This document shows, in pieces, positions 53,426 to 63,028 of a DNA stretch of 64,000 nucleotides. Position 1 is the stretch's first letter, and every line of letters starts with the position of its first letter. The notes below the pieces were generated by a model, which was not told the DNA's origin, made no database searches, and was given only the letters and a program-made list of their open reading frames with translations. The stretch is taken from contig JAFTDD010000084.1 in assembly GCA_017454355.1 (NCBI GenBank), positions 56,318-120,317 on the forward strand, read 5' to 3'. The DNA is from Muribaculaceae bacterium (lineage in GTDB: Bacteria; Bacteroidota; Bacteroidia; Bacteroidales; Muribaculaceae). The position numbers were made by a program, and so were the translations under genes.

Positions 53426-54323
53426 ATGCAAGACAACGCCCCCAAACAGCCCGCTAACCGCGGCTCACGGTTTATCAAGGACTTCGGCATATATGCTCTT
53501 GGCAACATCGGCATGAAACTTATCACGTTCATGCTCGTGCCGCTTTACACCTACTTTGTTGACGATCCGGGCGACTAGCAACCGCTTGTTCATCAAAGAG
53601 TTTGTGGAAATTGAAGTCAACGGACTCTATGCCGTGGCGGCACGCATGACAACAATACTACACATCCTCGGCACCATTTTCCACCAGGCATGGCAGGAGC
53701 ACGCTTTCAAGCAATATCACAGTCCTGACCGCGACAGTTATTTCTCATCAATCTTCAACTACTTCATCTTCTTTTATGTCATATCGGCCATTGCTTTTGT
53801 GTTTGTTGTTAAACTTGTGTTCCCCTGGCTGATTGGTCCCAATTATCAAGGTGCGGTTTCATTTGTTTATTTGTTGACCGTTAGTACTGTATTGGGTGGC
53901 ATGAGCAGCTTTTTCGACATCGCTTACCAATGTGCAAAACAAACAAAACGTTCGTTTCCGGCTGTATTTGTGAATGCAGTAGCAGTGCTCACGCTGAATT
54001 ACATATTAGTCAATACACCTCTCAAAGCCAATGGTGTTATTGTTTCGATTATAATCACATACTTCTTCTACTTTTCATACCGCTTCTACGATACTCGCAG
54101 ATATTTTAAAATCAGAGCGACTCCTCGTCTGGTCGTTCCAGCATTGTTGCTGCTGATCTGCTCAATACCATTTTATTTGATAGACAATCCATGGCTGAAC
54201 ATCGGGTGGTGCATTATGTCACTTGCGGTATCAATCATCTCATTGCCAAAACAAGCAAAGGCATTTTTCATTACAACATTTTCAAGCAAAATACGACGGA
54301 AGATACAAAATTCCTCCTCGTGA
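53426..54323 (+). pseudogene. flippase pseudogene with internal deletion
   Basis: The first 50 codons match the flippase at 50527 almost exactly. The frame then hits TAG at 53576 (codon 51). The sequence immediately continues at the equivalent of codon 240 of the intact gene (SNRLFIKEF), in another frame. About 566 bp are missing and the junction shares only one base with both parents. From 53579 the rest of the flippase is open to 54323, but diverged from the intact copy (for example VSTVLGGMSSFFDIAYQ against VSTILAGMSSFFDIAYQ). It is an older duplication that was later disabled. Confidence 0.88.
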
Positions 54324-54604
54324 ATACCAAATTAGTACAAAAACGGCCGTCTCCTGCGGTTGCCGTTAATAATATTGTCGACAACCACGCAAGATAGACG
54401 CTTTGTACGATACACCTGATATTCCAACTATTTCTGCATGCAAAGTTGCAACATCTTCAACGAGAATGAGACCGGTATAGATTTATCATCTATAATGGCA
54501 TCGTCGAAGTACAAAGTACATAAAAACGCATTTTAATCGCTTTGTGTAAGCACGCAGTTCTTCAAGGAAACATGGTAGGTCATTTGAACGCTTGAGTGCA
54601 GTAT
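54324..54604. other. gene-free AT-rich gap
   Basis: 281 bp between the flippase pseudogene and the truncated ATP-grasp gene. I see no ORF, promoter pair or strong hairpin. Probably remnant DNA. Confidence 0.5.
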
Positions 54605-55075
54605 CTATTTTCTGAAGTACCGTGGCAGGTGCTGTTTACGTTTCTCGTCATCCAACAAAAATGCCAAAAGTTCTTCTGTAAATTGTCCTGCATACGGCCC
54701 ACCGGCAAATTGATACAACTTGGTGCCCGGCTCCTTGATATTATACTCTATACAAACAGGGGTGCCGTTGTTGTCGATAGTGACGTCCCAACCGATAAGA
54801 TCATGGAAAAACATACGTCGATGTCCTTTTGTCACCATTTCCACAGCTTCTTTCCATCCGGGGATTTGCACCCTCTTAAGTGGATGGTCTCCTTCTTCTT
54901 TCCCCTTGAAAGAAGACCAGTCACCTTGGACGATGCCTGTTTCAACATCCACTTTGACAGAATACGTTATTTCCTCTCCATCAATATACACCACATCGGT
55001 AATACCATCCTCAACACCGTATCTCACGCATGGATTGAAGATGACTATTGAATCGTCAGGTCGATGCCAAGTCAT
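54605..55075 (-). pseudogene. truncated sugar-transfer-associated ATP-grasp gene
   Basis: 156 residues matching only the C-terminal part of ATP-grasp proteins of the type encoded at 55176. Aligned parts are GIVQGDWSSFKGKEEGDHPLKRVQIPGW with KGAQIPNW, and GWDVTIDNNGTPVCIEYN with GWDIAITDAGEPELIEVN. The N-terminal half and ATP-binding lysine region are absent. The frame begins about 100 bp before the start of the intact gene, on the opposite strand. It is a remnant of another glycan locus, and lower in GC. Unlikely to be functional. Confidence 0.75.
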
Positions 55076-55110
55076 GATGTGAATAATATTCCACTTAACC
55101 CACGATTATT

Positions 55111-55140
55111 TTGTCAATTAAAATATATTGTGTAATTTTG
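55111..55140 (+). promoter_or_regulatory. promoter of the ATP-grasp/PP-loop pair
   Basis: TTG at 55111-55113, 19 bp, TAATTTTG at 55133-55140, 35 bp before the ATG at 55176. Confidence 0.8.
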
Positions 55141-55175
55141 CAGTCTAAAAACATTTTTCATCGTAAACAAAACAA

Positions 55176-56258
55176 ATGAGCCGAATTATCAAAACTCTTG
55201 GCAACAAGTTGTCGTTAATGTTTCCACGCTTGTGGCTTTTCCGCCAGCGCCGCATCTACATCAAGCGCTACAGCGCCGAGGCCCGCAAGTATTTCGCCAC
55301 CGCGACCGACATCCCCGAGGGAGCGACGCTTGCCGATTACCTCGATGCTTTGGAGAAACATCTGGTGATGCCCAAAGAGTACCTGAGTGTTTATGAGATG
55401 TACAAACTCAACGAAGAAGAGCGTTCCAGCATCATCTCCGTACCTGCCACGTTCATGCTCTATCACAGGTTGCGTTTGTACTATCCCGAGCATTACGATC
55501 CCACATTCTTCATCAACAAGGAGACGTTCCTTTCCTTTGCGACAAGCAACGGCTTGATTCATCGCAAATGGCTTTTTGCTCCCGACGCCACAAGAGACCA
55601 ACTCGAGCAACTGCTGCGTTCAACAGACTGCATCTATAAACTCAACAACCAGTCGCATGGAGACGGCATTCATAAGATTCATCATGACAACGAAGAGGAG
55701 ATTCAAACGGCCTTGAGCAACGCCGTTGCCCAGCGTGCGGTGATTGAGGAATGCCTTGTCGGGCATGAGGCGTTGCAGGTATTCCATCCGTCATCGCTCA
55801 ACACCATCAGGGTCGTCACCCTGGCTCGTGAGGGCAAGTCGGTCATTCTCACTTCGTTCCTGCGCGTGGGTGCCGGCGGGCATGTGGTGGACAACCTGGT
55901 TGCCGGCGGGCTCAGGGCCAACATTGACATCGAGACGGGCGTCGTCGACAGCGACGGACTGTATATCGACGGACGGCGCGCGACGCATCATCCCGATACG
56001 GGTGTCGCCTTCAAGGGTGCACAGATTCCGAACTGGGACAAGGTGAGACAGGTGTGTCTCAAGGCAGCCTCGATGGTCAATCAATCCATTGTCGCCGGTT
56101 GGGATATAGCGATCACCGACGCCGGCGAGCCGGAACTGATCGAAGTGAACAGTTTGCCCGACATCATCTCGTGCAAGCAACTCACCAGCCGCATCGGCGA
56201 CAAGAAGCGCATCGAAAACTCGGTTTATCAGATTATAGGCAAACACTACGACCTGTGA
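55176..56258 (+). CDS. sugar-transfer-associated ATP-grasp protein
   Basis: 360 aa. The ATP-grasp core covers about residues 120-355. CIYKLNNQSHGDGIHKI and AVIEECLVGHEALQVFHPSSLNTIRVVT form the nucleotide and substrate region. GWDIAITDAGEPELIEVN provides the metal ligands. ATP-grasp enzymes join a carboxylate to an amine or thiol through an acyl-phosphate, and this subfamily occurs in capsule and O-antigen loci. There is no membrane segment. It is followed after 39 bp by the PP-loop gene. It may attach an amino acid to a sugar; that is inference. Confidence 0.85.
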   Translation: MSRIIKTLGNKLSLMFPRLWLFRQRRIYIKRYSAEARKYFATATDIPEGATLADYLDALEKHLVMPKEYLSVYEMYKLNEEERSSIISVPATFMLYHRLRLYYPEHYDPTFFINKETFLSFATSNGLIHRKWLFAPDATRDQLEQLLRSTDCIYKLNNQSHGDGIHKIHHDNEEEIQTALSNAVAQRAVIEECLVGHEALQVFHPSSLNTIRVVTLAREGKSVILTSFLRVGAGGHVVDNLVAGGLRANIDIETGVVDSDGLYIDGRRATHHPDTGVAFKGAQIPNWDKVRQVCLKAASMVNQSIVAGWDIAITDAGEPELIEVNSLPDIISCKQLTSRIGDKKRIENSVYQIIGKHYDL

Positions 56259-56297
56259 AATCGATTCTAATATTCACTACCATTTTTCAGACGGACA

Positions 56298-57662
56298 ATG
56301 ATAACGATTGGAAAGCCATTCGTCTATGATGACGGCGTTTACGCTTATCTAAAAGCAAAGGTTGAGATATCGCAGGATACCGTTTCGGCCTACATCGCCG
56401 CATCCCATGTGATAGAGAAAGTGCACTGGCGCACCCACGAGGACTATCCCCCGAAGTGCTGGCAGGACGAGAACAGCGGGTTGTGGTTCGCTGTTCCTCT
56501 TGAGTACAAAGACGGCCTGTGTGCCGACCGCGGCGATGCTTTTGTGGCGTCATTCTTGTGGTATGCCATGATCACGGGGTCAGACATCAAGTCCGAGGCG
56601 CCGCTGTCGCAGCAGATGGTGTTCAATATCAAGAGGTTCCTGATTCCGGCATTGTGCACCGACCAGAACGGTTACAGGCGCATTGACATCCTCGGCGAGA
56701 CCACAAGCGAACCCGTGCGGAACGCGGCGGCCGTCGGCACCGGTATGTCGTGCGGAGTCGACAGTTTTTACACTGCCAATCAGTACGTAAGGCCCGACAC
56801 ACCCAGCCGCTATCGCCTCACGCACCTGTGCTACTTCAACATGGGAGCGATTTTCCACCCCGACCGCCAGTCTAAAAAGGAATACACCGTCAAGGAGTTC
56901 TATGACACCACCGACCGGATGTCGGAAGAGAAACGTGACCTCGCGCGGCAAGTCGCCGACCAGTCAAACATGCCGCTCGTCTATGTTAAGTCCAATCTGG
57001 ACTCGGACTACTACCGCGGAGCATACGGCCACACGGGCGTCTACCGCAACTGTGCCATGGCACTTTCATTGCAGGGCTTGTTCTCGGTATACTACAACTC
57101 GTCAGGTGGATGGCCGGGCTATTTCGACTTGACCTTGACCGAGGGGTCGCAACACTACGAGGCGCTGCTGTGCCAGTGTCTCAGCACCGAGTCATTGGCG
57201 TTCATCCTGTCGGACTACACCACCCGTTTTGAGAAAACGGCAGTCATTGCCGACGACAAACTCGCGCAGAAGTATCTCGACGTCTGTTTCCGCTTCAACA
57301 ACTGCGGCACATGCTCCAAGTGCATCCGCACTTTGGTCACCCTAGAGATCCTTGGCAAACTTGACCAGTTTGCCGACGTCTTCAACATTGACTATTTCAA
57401 GAAGCATCGCGCTCAAGCCTACTATAAGATTCTGCTCACCAAGAGCGGTGACGCTAAAGACGACGACGCGGTGTTCACACGTGACTTGTATAAGAGAGCC
57501 AAGGAGAAAAACCTGATTCCCTTCAGTTCCTACCTGAAGTATTGGTTGGTGACCATTTTGGGCATCAACAAGATTAAAAAAGGTGCAAAACACTTAGCCA
57601 AACGAGTGTTATCTCCCGACACCATCCGTTCGCTCAAGGCACGCTTCTCAAGAAACGGCTGA
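56298..57662 (+). CDS. QueC-like PP-loop ATPase family protein
   Basis: 454 aa, no close family recalled. The PP-loop motif is SCGVDS at 151-156 in GTGMSCGVDSFYT, which binds ATP and adenylates a substrate. A Cys4 site (C330, C336, C339, C342 in CFRFNNCGTCSKCIRT) is like the zinc motif of QueC. Residues 1-140 form an extra domain and the last 100 are basic. QueC partners (queuosine genes) are absent, so a different substrate is likely. Pairing with ATP-grasp suggests carboxylate or amide chemistry in the glycan region. Ends at the bidirectional terminator. Confidence 0.8.
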   Translation: MITIGKPFVYDDGVYAYLKAKVEISQDTVSAYIAASHVIEKVHWRTHEDYPPKCWQDENSGLWFAVPLEYKDGLCADRGDAFVASFLWYAMITGSDIKSEAPLSQQMVFNIKRFLIPALCTDQNGYRRIDILGETTSEPVRNAAAVGTGMSCGVDSFYTANQYVRPDTPSRYRLTHLCYFNMGAIFHPDRQSKKEYTVKEFYDTTDRMSEEKRDLARQVADQSNMPLVYVKSNLDSDYYRGAYGHTGVYRNCAMALSLQGLFSVYYNSSGGWPGYFDLTLTEGSQHYEALLCQCLSTESLAFILSDYTTRFEKTAVIADDKLAQKYLDVCFRFNNCGTCSKCIRTLVTLEILGKLDQFADVFNIDYFKKHRAQAYYKILLTKSGDAKDDDAVFTRDLYKRAKEKNLIPFSSYLKYWLVTILGINKIKKGAKHLAKRVLSPDTIRSLKARFSRNG

Positions 57663-57686
57663 CTGCCGTCACATCGGCCCTAGATA

Positions 57687-57741
57687 CAATAAAAGCGGCG
57701 ATGCCCACTGATTGACAGCAGGCATCGCCGCTTTTATTGTG
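57687..57741. terminator. bidirectional terminator between convergent operons
   Basis: ACAATAAAAGCGGCGATGCC (57687-57706) and its exact complement (57722-57741) form a perfect 20-bp stem with a 15-nt loop. T-rich distal arms exist on both strands. Confidence 0.95.
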
Positions 57742-57775
57742 TCGCGCCGCCACAAGTCGCGCCAGTCTTCAGCCC

Positions 57776-58858
57776 TCAACTGATGGCCTGCCGGATGTCT
57801 TCGACAGTCACATCGTCTTTGCCGAGAAGGTATTGGATTGTGCGGGCCTGGCTCGTGAATTCCTTGTTGAGAAGCGCTCCCGCCAGTGTCATGACCGACT
57901 CCTGGATTGAGGTGTCGACACCAACGACCTTGCCGATGGACACAAACAATCCCAGGCCCATGGGCACATCCTCGTTCAGATACCTGTGGTTGATGAACGA
58001 CGGGCCTTTGTTTGACGACGCGCCAAAAGAGCGGAACACTTCCATTGCGTCGATACTCAAGTCCTCCTCATTGCGCCACTTGGCGGCCTCGAAGTAGTCA
58101 AGCGGCTCACAGCCGAAAGCCTCAAGAATTTTGTTCTTGCGCTCATCGAAAGCCTTGATGACATTGACAACCGACGGAGTGAATGCCTCACGGTACATCC
58201 AGAACTCTCCGCCGCTATGCTCGATGCGTGATGCCGAGAACAGTATGCCGATCGGATGAACAATCATATTGGGATTGTGCAGAGCCGACTCGAGGATGTT
58301 GCGACGCAGATAGTGAGTGTTGTCAAACACCTGCGACAGTTTGTCCAGAACCTTCTTCGAGCGCGCGACCGGCAGCACCGACACGGCATTGCGGGGATTG
58401 TAGAATGTGATGCGCACAAACTCGCTGTTCATGATACGGCCGTTGTAAGCCGTCGTCTCACACTCGGCATAGGTCACATCTTTCTTGATGAACTTCTTGA
58501 AGATGAGACTGCCCATATAGCCCGGCACCAGAACAATGGTCTGGCCGTCGCGCACGTAGGGGGCTATTTTCTCGGCGACGCTCTCGTGCTGCAGTGTAGT
58601 GGTCATCACAATCAGCACGTCGGCAAACTCAACCGCACGCCTCACATCCTGAGTGATGAATGCCGGACGCGCGGTGAAGTGCTTCCCGCCATTCGTCTCG
58701 TCGACAACATGATAAGCACTCTCGGCGGCGATGCGGTTGAAGAAGTCCATATCGCCGTAGGACGATGTCTTCAGCACGGCGACATCAAATCCTCTCTCAT
58801 AAATCTTGGCGGCATGTATAAGTCCGGAATTGCCGCTACCGATTACAGTAAATTTCAT
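57776..58858 (-). CDS. octopine/nopaline-type opine dehydrogenase
   Basis: 360 aa. N-terminal Rossmann domain with VIGSGNSGLIHA (residues 5-16). The C-terminal octopine-dehydrogenase helical domain has HNPNMIVHPIGIL, whose His is the family's catalytic residue. The family condenses an amino acid with an alpha-keto acid using NAD(P)H. Last gene of the minus-strand cassette, 18 bp after the lipoprotein gene. The substrate is unknown. It may make an opine-like moiety used by the upstream enzymes, or simply act as a 2-hydroxyacid/imine reductase. Confidence 0.85.
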   Translation of the reverse strand: MKFTVIGSGNSGLIHAAKIYERGFDVAVLKTSSYGDMDFFNRIAAESAYHVVDETNGGKHFTARPAFITQDVRRAVEFADVLIVMTTTLQHESVAEKIAPYVRDGQTIVLVPGYMGSLIFKKFIKKDVTYAECETTAYNGRIMNSEFVRITFYNPRNAVSVLPVARSKKVLDKLSQVFDNTHYLRRNILESALHNPNMIVHPIGILFSASRIEHSGGEFWMYREAFTPSVVNVIKAFDERKNKILEAFGCEPLDYFEAAKWRNEEDLSIDAMEVFRSFGASSNKGPSFINHRYLNEDVPMGLGLFVSIGKVVGVDTSIQESVMTLAGALLNKEFTSQARTIQYLLGKDDVTVEDIRQAIS

Positions 58859-58876
58859 AAGTACAATAATAAAAAA

Positions 58877-60658
58877 TCAGAAGAACACACGGTGTGTTGC
58901 CACACCGTATTCACCTCGAACAAATATTTTTACGCACGTGGCATTGCGCGATGTAGGCACTGCCGCATGTCCGGCCGACACCTCGGCATCGGTCAGGGCA
59001 TGGGTGCCGGCCGACAGGCCATCGGTACGCTCGGCACGCAGCAGATACGGCACGCCGCCGTCACATTCAAAGTCAACACTCGCCGATAATCCTTTGAGAG
59101 ACACACGCATGTCTATGCCGATGATCTCCCAACGCCCCCATGCGCTTGCTTTGAAGCCGTTCGCCAGGCGAGCCTTGTATTTGCCCGGCGCCAAGCCCAA
59201 CGGCCGCACATCAAAAGCCACCCAATCACCGCCATAGGCATCTGACGGGTAATGCTTGCGGTCACTGATGTCGACTGTACACACAGGCGCGGCAGCATTG
59301 TTGTCGGGATATATTTCAAGGAGCGGATATCCATTGCCCCGATTGAGATTCAAGTAGAACACCTCATCTTGGGCAACGGTCGGTTTGTCGCCGTACATTG
59401 TAGATATGTCCTCGTTATAGACAATGTTGTCTGTGGGAATATCCATCCATGGAGTGGCGTTCGTTTGTGACTTGCCCCACCCGTTCCAACGGAAAATGCG
59501 GGCCTCCACCTGGCTGACGCGTTCCGCAAAGCGTTGTGCGGTGTATGGTGTAGCATATGAGCCCGGCTTGCTCTGCTCTCCCCAAATGACAAAACGTTTT
59601 TCACCACTCCGGTCGACAATAACATCAGTGACAATGGAGATGTGACCGCTGTTCCATATCAAATCAAGTGGCTGAACGTCATCGGGACTGACTTGGACAT
59701 AGTCCGACGAGCCAAGCCGCCGTTCAATAGTACCGTCGGCATAGGCATTGGCGCCATACACATTGTCAAGGCCCATCACATAACCCGTGAGTCCGCAACA
59801 GACGGTACCATAAAAGGCGGCGCAATACCTCTCGCCCAGTCCATGATAGGAGATGCCGTATCCAGACATCGGATGGGTCGACGATATGTCCTCGGTGTAG
59901 AGCACGCTGCGCCTGTTGTGCACTGCCGTGAGAAACGTATAGAGGCTGACGTGCTGGCCAATGTATCTGCTATACTCATTGTTCTCACTGTAAGGCACAC
60001 CGATGTAGGTCTTGCTCGCCGTATAATAGTAATTACGGAAACTCACACCTTGCGGATACTTGGCGGCGGTCACCTTGGCTAACGGAACCCATTGTACTTG
60101 AGACAAATCAGTGAACCGCTTCTTGACCGCACTATAGCCATCAACACGCGCCGACAGACGCGTGAACTCCGGATCGTCTAGGTAAACAAAGGATTCGACA
60201 ATCCGTTCGGTGGGACTGACGGCCGACTCATCGACATGCCGGATCACAAGCCGAACGCAGAATTGACGTGGAATCAAGTCGCTGCCGTACTCGTCGCGCC
60301 AGTCGCCTTTCCAATCGCTGCGCGTGGCAGCGTTCCATGTGTCGGGATAGAGATAATTCGGAACAATGACATTGCCGTTGTTGTCTACCAGATGGACGCT
60401 GTAGACACGGTAACCGCTGTGCAGTTTGATGTGAAAGCCACGCCCACCGTGTATCACCCCGGTGAGAAGGGAGTGCGACGACATCACTATCCGGCCATTG
60501 TCGTCGACGTCGTGATTTGACAGTGAAAGAACCTGTGTGGGTGCCGGAACCGGAGGTGCCGGAACGGGTTCCGCCCCGCCGGCATTCTCCCGGCACGACA
60601 GCACCGCCAGCAATGCGACGACCGAGACTAAGGCAAACTGCCGTGACATCAAGATCAC
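58877..60658 (-). CDS. papain-like (NlpC/CHAP-type) lipoprotein
   Basis: 593 aa with lipobox VALLAVLSC (acylated Cys near residue 22) and a Pro-rich linker. An N-terminal beta domain is followed by a probable papain-fold hydrolase. The candidate nucleophile Cys is near residue 287 in TVCCGLTGYVMG, His near 339 in SGHISIVTDV, and a GEQ motif lies further on. The rest is beta-sandwich. It may cut or remodel peptidoglycan or peptide-modified glycan at the cell surface. The start at 60658 overlaps the CapK-like stop by 4 bp (ATGA). The family assignment rests on the motif order only. Confidence 0.75.
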   Translation of the reverse strand: MILMSRQFALVSVVALLAVLSCRENAGGAEPVPAPPVPAPTQVLSLSNHDVDDNGRIVMSSHSLLTGVIHGGRGFHIKLHSGYRVYSVHLVDNNGNVIVPNYLYPDTWNAATRSDWKGDWRDEYGSDLIPRQFCVRLVIRHVDESAVSPTERIVESFVYLDDPEFTRLSARVDGYSAVKKRFTDLSQVQWVPLAKVTAAKYPQGVSFRNYYYTASKTYIGVPYSENNEYSRYIGQHVSLYTFLTAVHNRRSVLYTEDISSTHPMSGYGISYHGLGERYCAAFYGTVCCGLTGYVMGLDNVYGANAYADGTIERRLGSSDYVQVSPDDVQPLDLIWNSGHISIVTDVIVDRSGEKRFVIWGEQSKPGSYATPYTAQRFAERVSQVEARIFRWNGWGKSQTNATPWMDIPTDNIVYNEDISTMYGDKPTVAQDEVFYLNLNRGNGYPLLEIYPDNNAAAPVCTVDISDRKHYPSDAYGGDWVAFDVRPLGLAPGKYKARLANGFKASAWGRWEIIGIDMRVSLKGLSASVDFECDGGVPYLLRAERTDGLSAGTHALTDAEVSAGHAAVPTSRNATCVKIFVRGEYGVATHRVFF

Positions 60659-61935
60659 TTCTTGTACTGACTGAGATCCAGACGCTGCACCATGCGGCGC
60701 AACTTGCCGATGCGCGTCTTCTCAAGTTCGGTAACTACCTTCACATCACAGTCCACCGCGCCTGCAAACGACTGCTCCATATCGCGCACGAGAGTCAAAC
60801 GGTCCTCCTCATTGAAGTCATCACCCTTGGGAATAACGTGGAACTCAACCTTGCCCGGCGTGTCCTGATAATACTGAAACTGGAGCACCTTCAACATCGG
60901 AGCCTTGCTGAACACAACAATGCACGGCGACAGTTTGCCATTCTTGTTGACCGCATAGTCCGAGGTGCGTCCGATTATATTAATCACATTGCCGGCGGCA
61001 TCCAACTCGGCATAGTCGGCCGTGGCATAACGGATTAGCGGCATTGTATCGTTCATCACACTCGTGGCAACAATCTCACATATTTTGTTGCCCGCCGGAG
61101 TGCGGTCACCCGTGTCGATAAACTCGACATAGCCATAGTTGAAATTGAACTCATAATTGCCCATGCCTATACTATAGGCAGCCGTGGCAAACTCCGACAT
61201 CGAATAGAAGTCAATCACAGTCACATTGGGAAACACACTCGTGACCAACTCCTTGTCTTCGCGCGAAAAGATTTCGCTCGATGTCATGATTGCCTTCAGC
61301 GTGGGTAAGTCTGCCACACCATAACGGTCTTTTACCAGATGGGCAAACACCGTAATTGACGATGGATAAGCCAGCAGGCAAGTGATGCCCTCATCGCGAA
61401 TGATATTGAGATAGGTGTCTATCGTGGCGTCGCTCATCAGGTAGGATGAGAGCACAAGCCTCTTGGAACCGATGCGTTGACTAATCTGGCCTCCTGCCGG
61501 CCGGTTGCCACGCAACATTGCGGCCTTGAACGGCTTGCCCACGTAACGGTCATACAGGATGTCAGGCTGGGCTGTGCGGGCAAACGATAGGGTGGGTGAA
61601 TAAAACAGTTTCATCGAACGACCGGACGAGCCGCCGGTTTTCTCCTGGCGAAGAAGGCATTTGAAGAAGCGGTCCGAAACCATCTCCTCCTCATGACCTA
61701 TCACATCCTCCTTGGTAATAATCGGAAATTTGGTTATATCAAATTCCTCACTGCCTGTCGGCAACAAACCGGCATAGCCATGCGACTTATAATAAGGAAC
61801 ATAAGCGATCGCTTGGGCGACAGCACGGTGCAGTTTTCCCGAAGTGAACGTCTCTTCAAGGCCGGCACGCGCCGCACGATATTGTGGAGTGAAATGCGCA
61901 AGGTCGCGCACAAATTCTTTTAACGATGAATTCAT
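60655..61935 (-). CDS. CapK/PaaK-like adenylate-forming enzyme
   Basis: 426 aa, related to phenylacetate-CoA ligase and CapK. The AMP-binding P-loop is KTGGSSGRSMKLF near residue 100. Further motifs are FYSMSEFATAAYS and GRTSDYAVNKNGK. Members in capsule loci activate a carboxylic acid for transfer to a glycan. No membrane segment. It lies between the deacetylase gene (21 bp upstream) and the lipoprotein gene. The acid is unknown; an amino acid or the opine product would fit the neighbours. Confidence 0.88.
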   Translation of the reverse strand: MNSSLKEFVRDLAHFTPQYRAARAGLEETFTSGKLHRAVAQAIAYVPYYKSHGYAGLLPTGSEEFDITKFPIITKEDVIGHEEEMVSDRFFKCLLRQEKTGGSSGRSMKLFYSPTLSFARTAQPDILYDRYVGKPFKAAMLRGNRPAGGQISQRIGSKRLVLSSYLMSDATIDTYLNIIRDEGITCLLAYPSSITVFAHLVKDRYGVADLPTLKAIMTSSEIFSREDKELVTSVFPNVTVIDFYSMSEFATAAYSIGMGNYEFNFNYGYVEFIDTGDRTPAGNKICEIVATSVMNDTMPLIRYATADYAELDAAGNVINIIGRTSDYAVNKNGKLSPCIVVFSKAPMLKVLQFQYYQDTPGKVEFHVIPKGDDFNEEDRLTLVRDMEQSFAGAVDCDVKVVTELEKTRIGKLRRMVQRLDLSQYKK

Positions 61936-61956
61936 TATTCAGAAAGTAATCTGCGG

Positions 61957-63012
61957 TTAACGTACCTGCAATTTATCTATAAATGATGAGACTGTGACGG
62001 TGTTTTCGATTCGTGAGAAGAGGTATATAGCACTCCCCTCGTCGGCAAAGCCCTTGGGATGACCCACCAAAACGTAAGTGTCGCGACTATTTGACACATT
62101 GTGGGCCAGAAAATCGCGATGCATAGAGTTAGAGAACAAGCAGAAGTCCCACGTTTGGCTCTCTTGCGAGAATAAATACTTGACTTTGTGGCATAGGGCC
62201 GATAACCTTCCGCCACCGCCACCAACGGAGGCCGTCTTTGCGGCAAACGAGCGTTGAGCCGACTCTCGGTTATTCAAAATCGACTTGATGCGACTCCATG
62301 ACAGGAACTTTTTGATGCGCAACATCGGTGCCGACACTATCGGCAATTCAATCAAGCCGGCACTTCCGGCAGCCGGCTGCTCAAGGCAAGCGTCAACATA
62401 CCACCAACCGCTCTCAATGGGAGACGAGGAATAATCGTAGCGAGACAGTGCCCCGTTCTCTACCGCGCCGGGCACCACCGATGAGTCTACCGTCAGGCCC
62501 ACCTCACGCATTGCCTTGACGATGTGTTCACTCGGATAGGCATTATAGCCGCCGGCACGCAAGGCTATACAGCGATAGTCAGGCTTCGCCGGCCGCAACA
62601 TCTCCTCGAGAGTCTGCTTGCCGCGGCTCAACAAGTCGGCCATATCACCGGCGTAGTCGGCCAAACGCCATTGGCTATTATCAACGACCCAATGACCATC
62701 CTGCCACATCGCGCCACACCATTGCGGGTGGATGTGGAGTTGCACATCGTGCCCATCGGCAACAGCCTGTCGCATCTGCGTTTCCATCGCCTCCACCGGG
62801 TTGCGGCTGTAACCCATGGTATTGCCACGCTCCCACTCGCTCTTGAGGCACAAATACTCCACCACCTCAAAGAAGAACGTGTATCTCACGCCTCTCTCAC
62901 GGGCAATAGTCAGCAACCTCTGTGTCGGCTCGACAACGTTGCGGAACACATCGCCGCTGCCGTCACCGTACAATTCATAGTCAAGAGTCAGTATGAACTG
63001 TTTTTCTGACAT
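61957..63012 (-). CDS. polysaccharide-deacetylase-fold protein
   Basis: 351 aa with NodB-like motifs: TLDYELYGDG (catalytic Asp pair), LHIHPQW (the HxH/metal His) near residues 92-98, and ALRAGGYNAYP (RxGxY). It could remove N-acetyl groups from a sugar and free the amine for the acyl- or aminoacyl-transfer chemistry encoded beside it. No signal peptide, so it acts in the cytoplasm. It starts 16 bp after the AAC(3)-like gene. Confidence 0.85.
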   Translation of the reverse strand: MSEKQFILTLDYELYGDGSGDVFRNVVEPTQRLLTIARERGVRYTFFFEVVEYLCLKSEWERGNTMGYSRNPVEAMETQMRQAVADGHDVQLHIHPQWCGAMWQDGHWVVDNSQWRLADYAGDMADLLSRGKQTLEEMLRPAKPDYRCIALRAGGYNAYPSEHIVKAMREVGLTVDSSVVPGAVENGALSRYDYSSSPIESGWWYVDACLEQPAAGSAGLIELPIVSAPMLRIKKFLSWSRIKSILNNRESAQRSFAAKTASVGGGGGRLSALCHKVKYLFSQESQTWDFCLFSNSMHRDFLAHNVSNSRDTYVLVGHPKGFADEGSAIYLFSRIENTVTVSSFIDKLQVR

Positions 63013-63028
63013 AAATATTAGTTATTCA

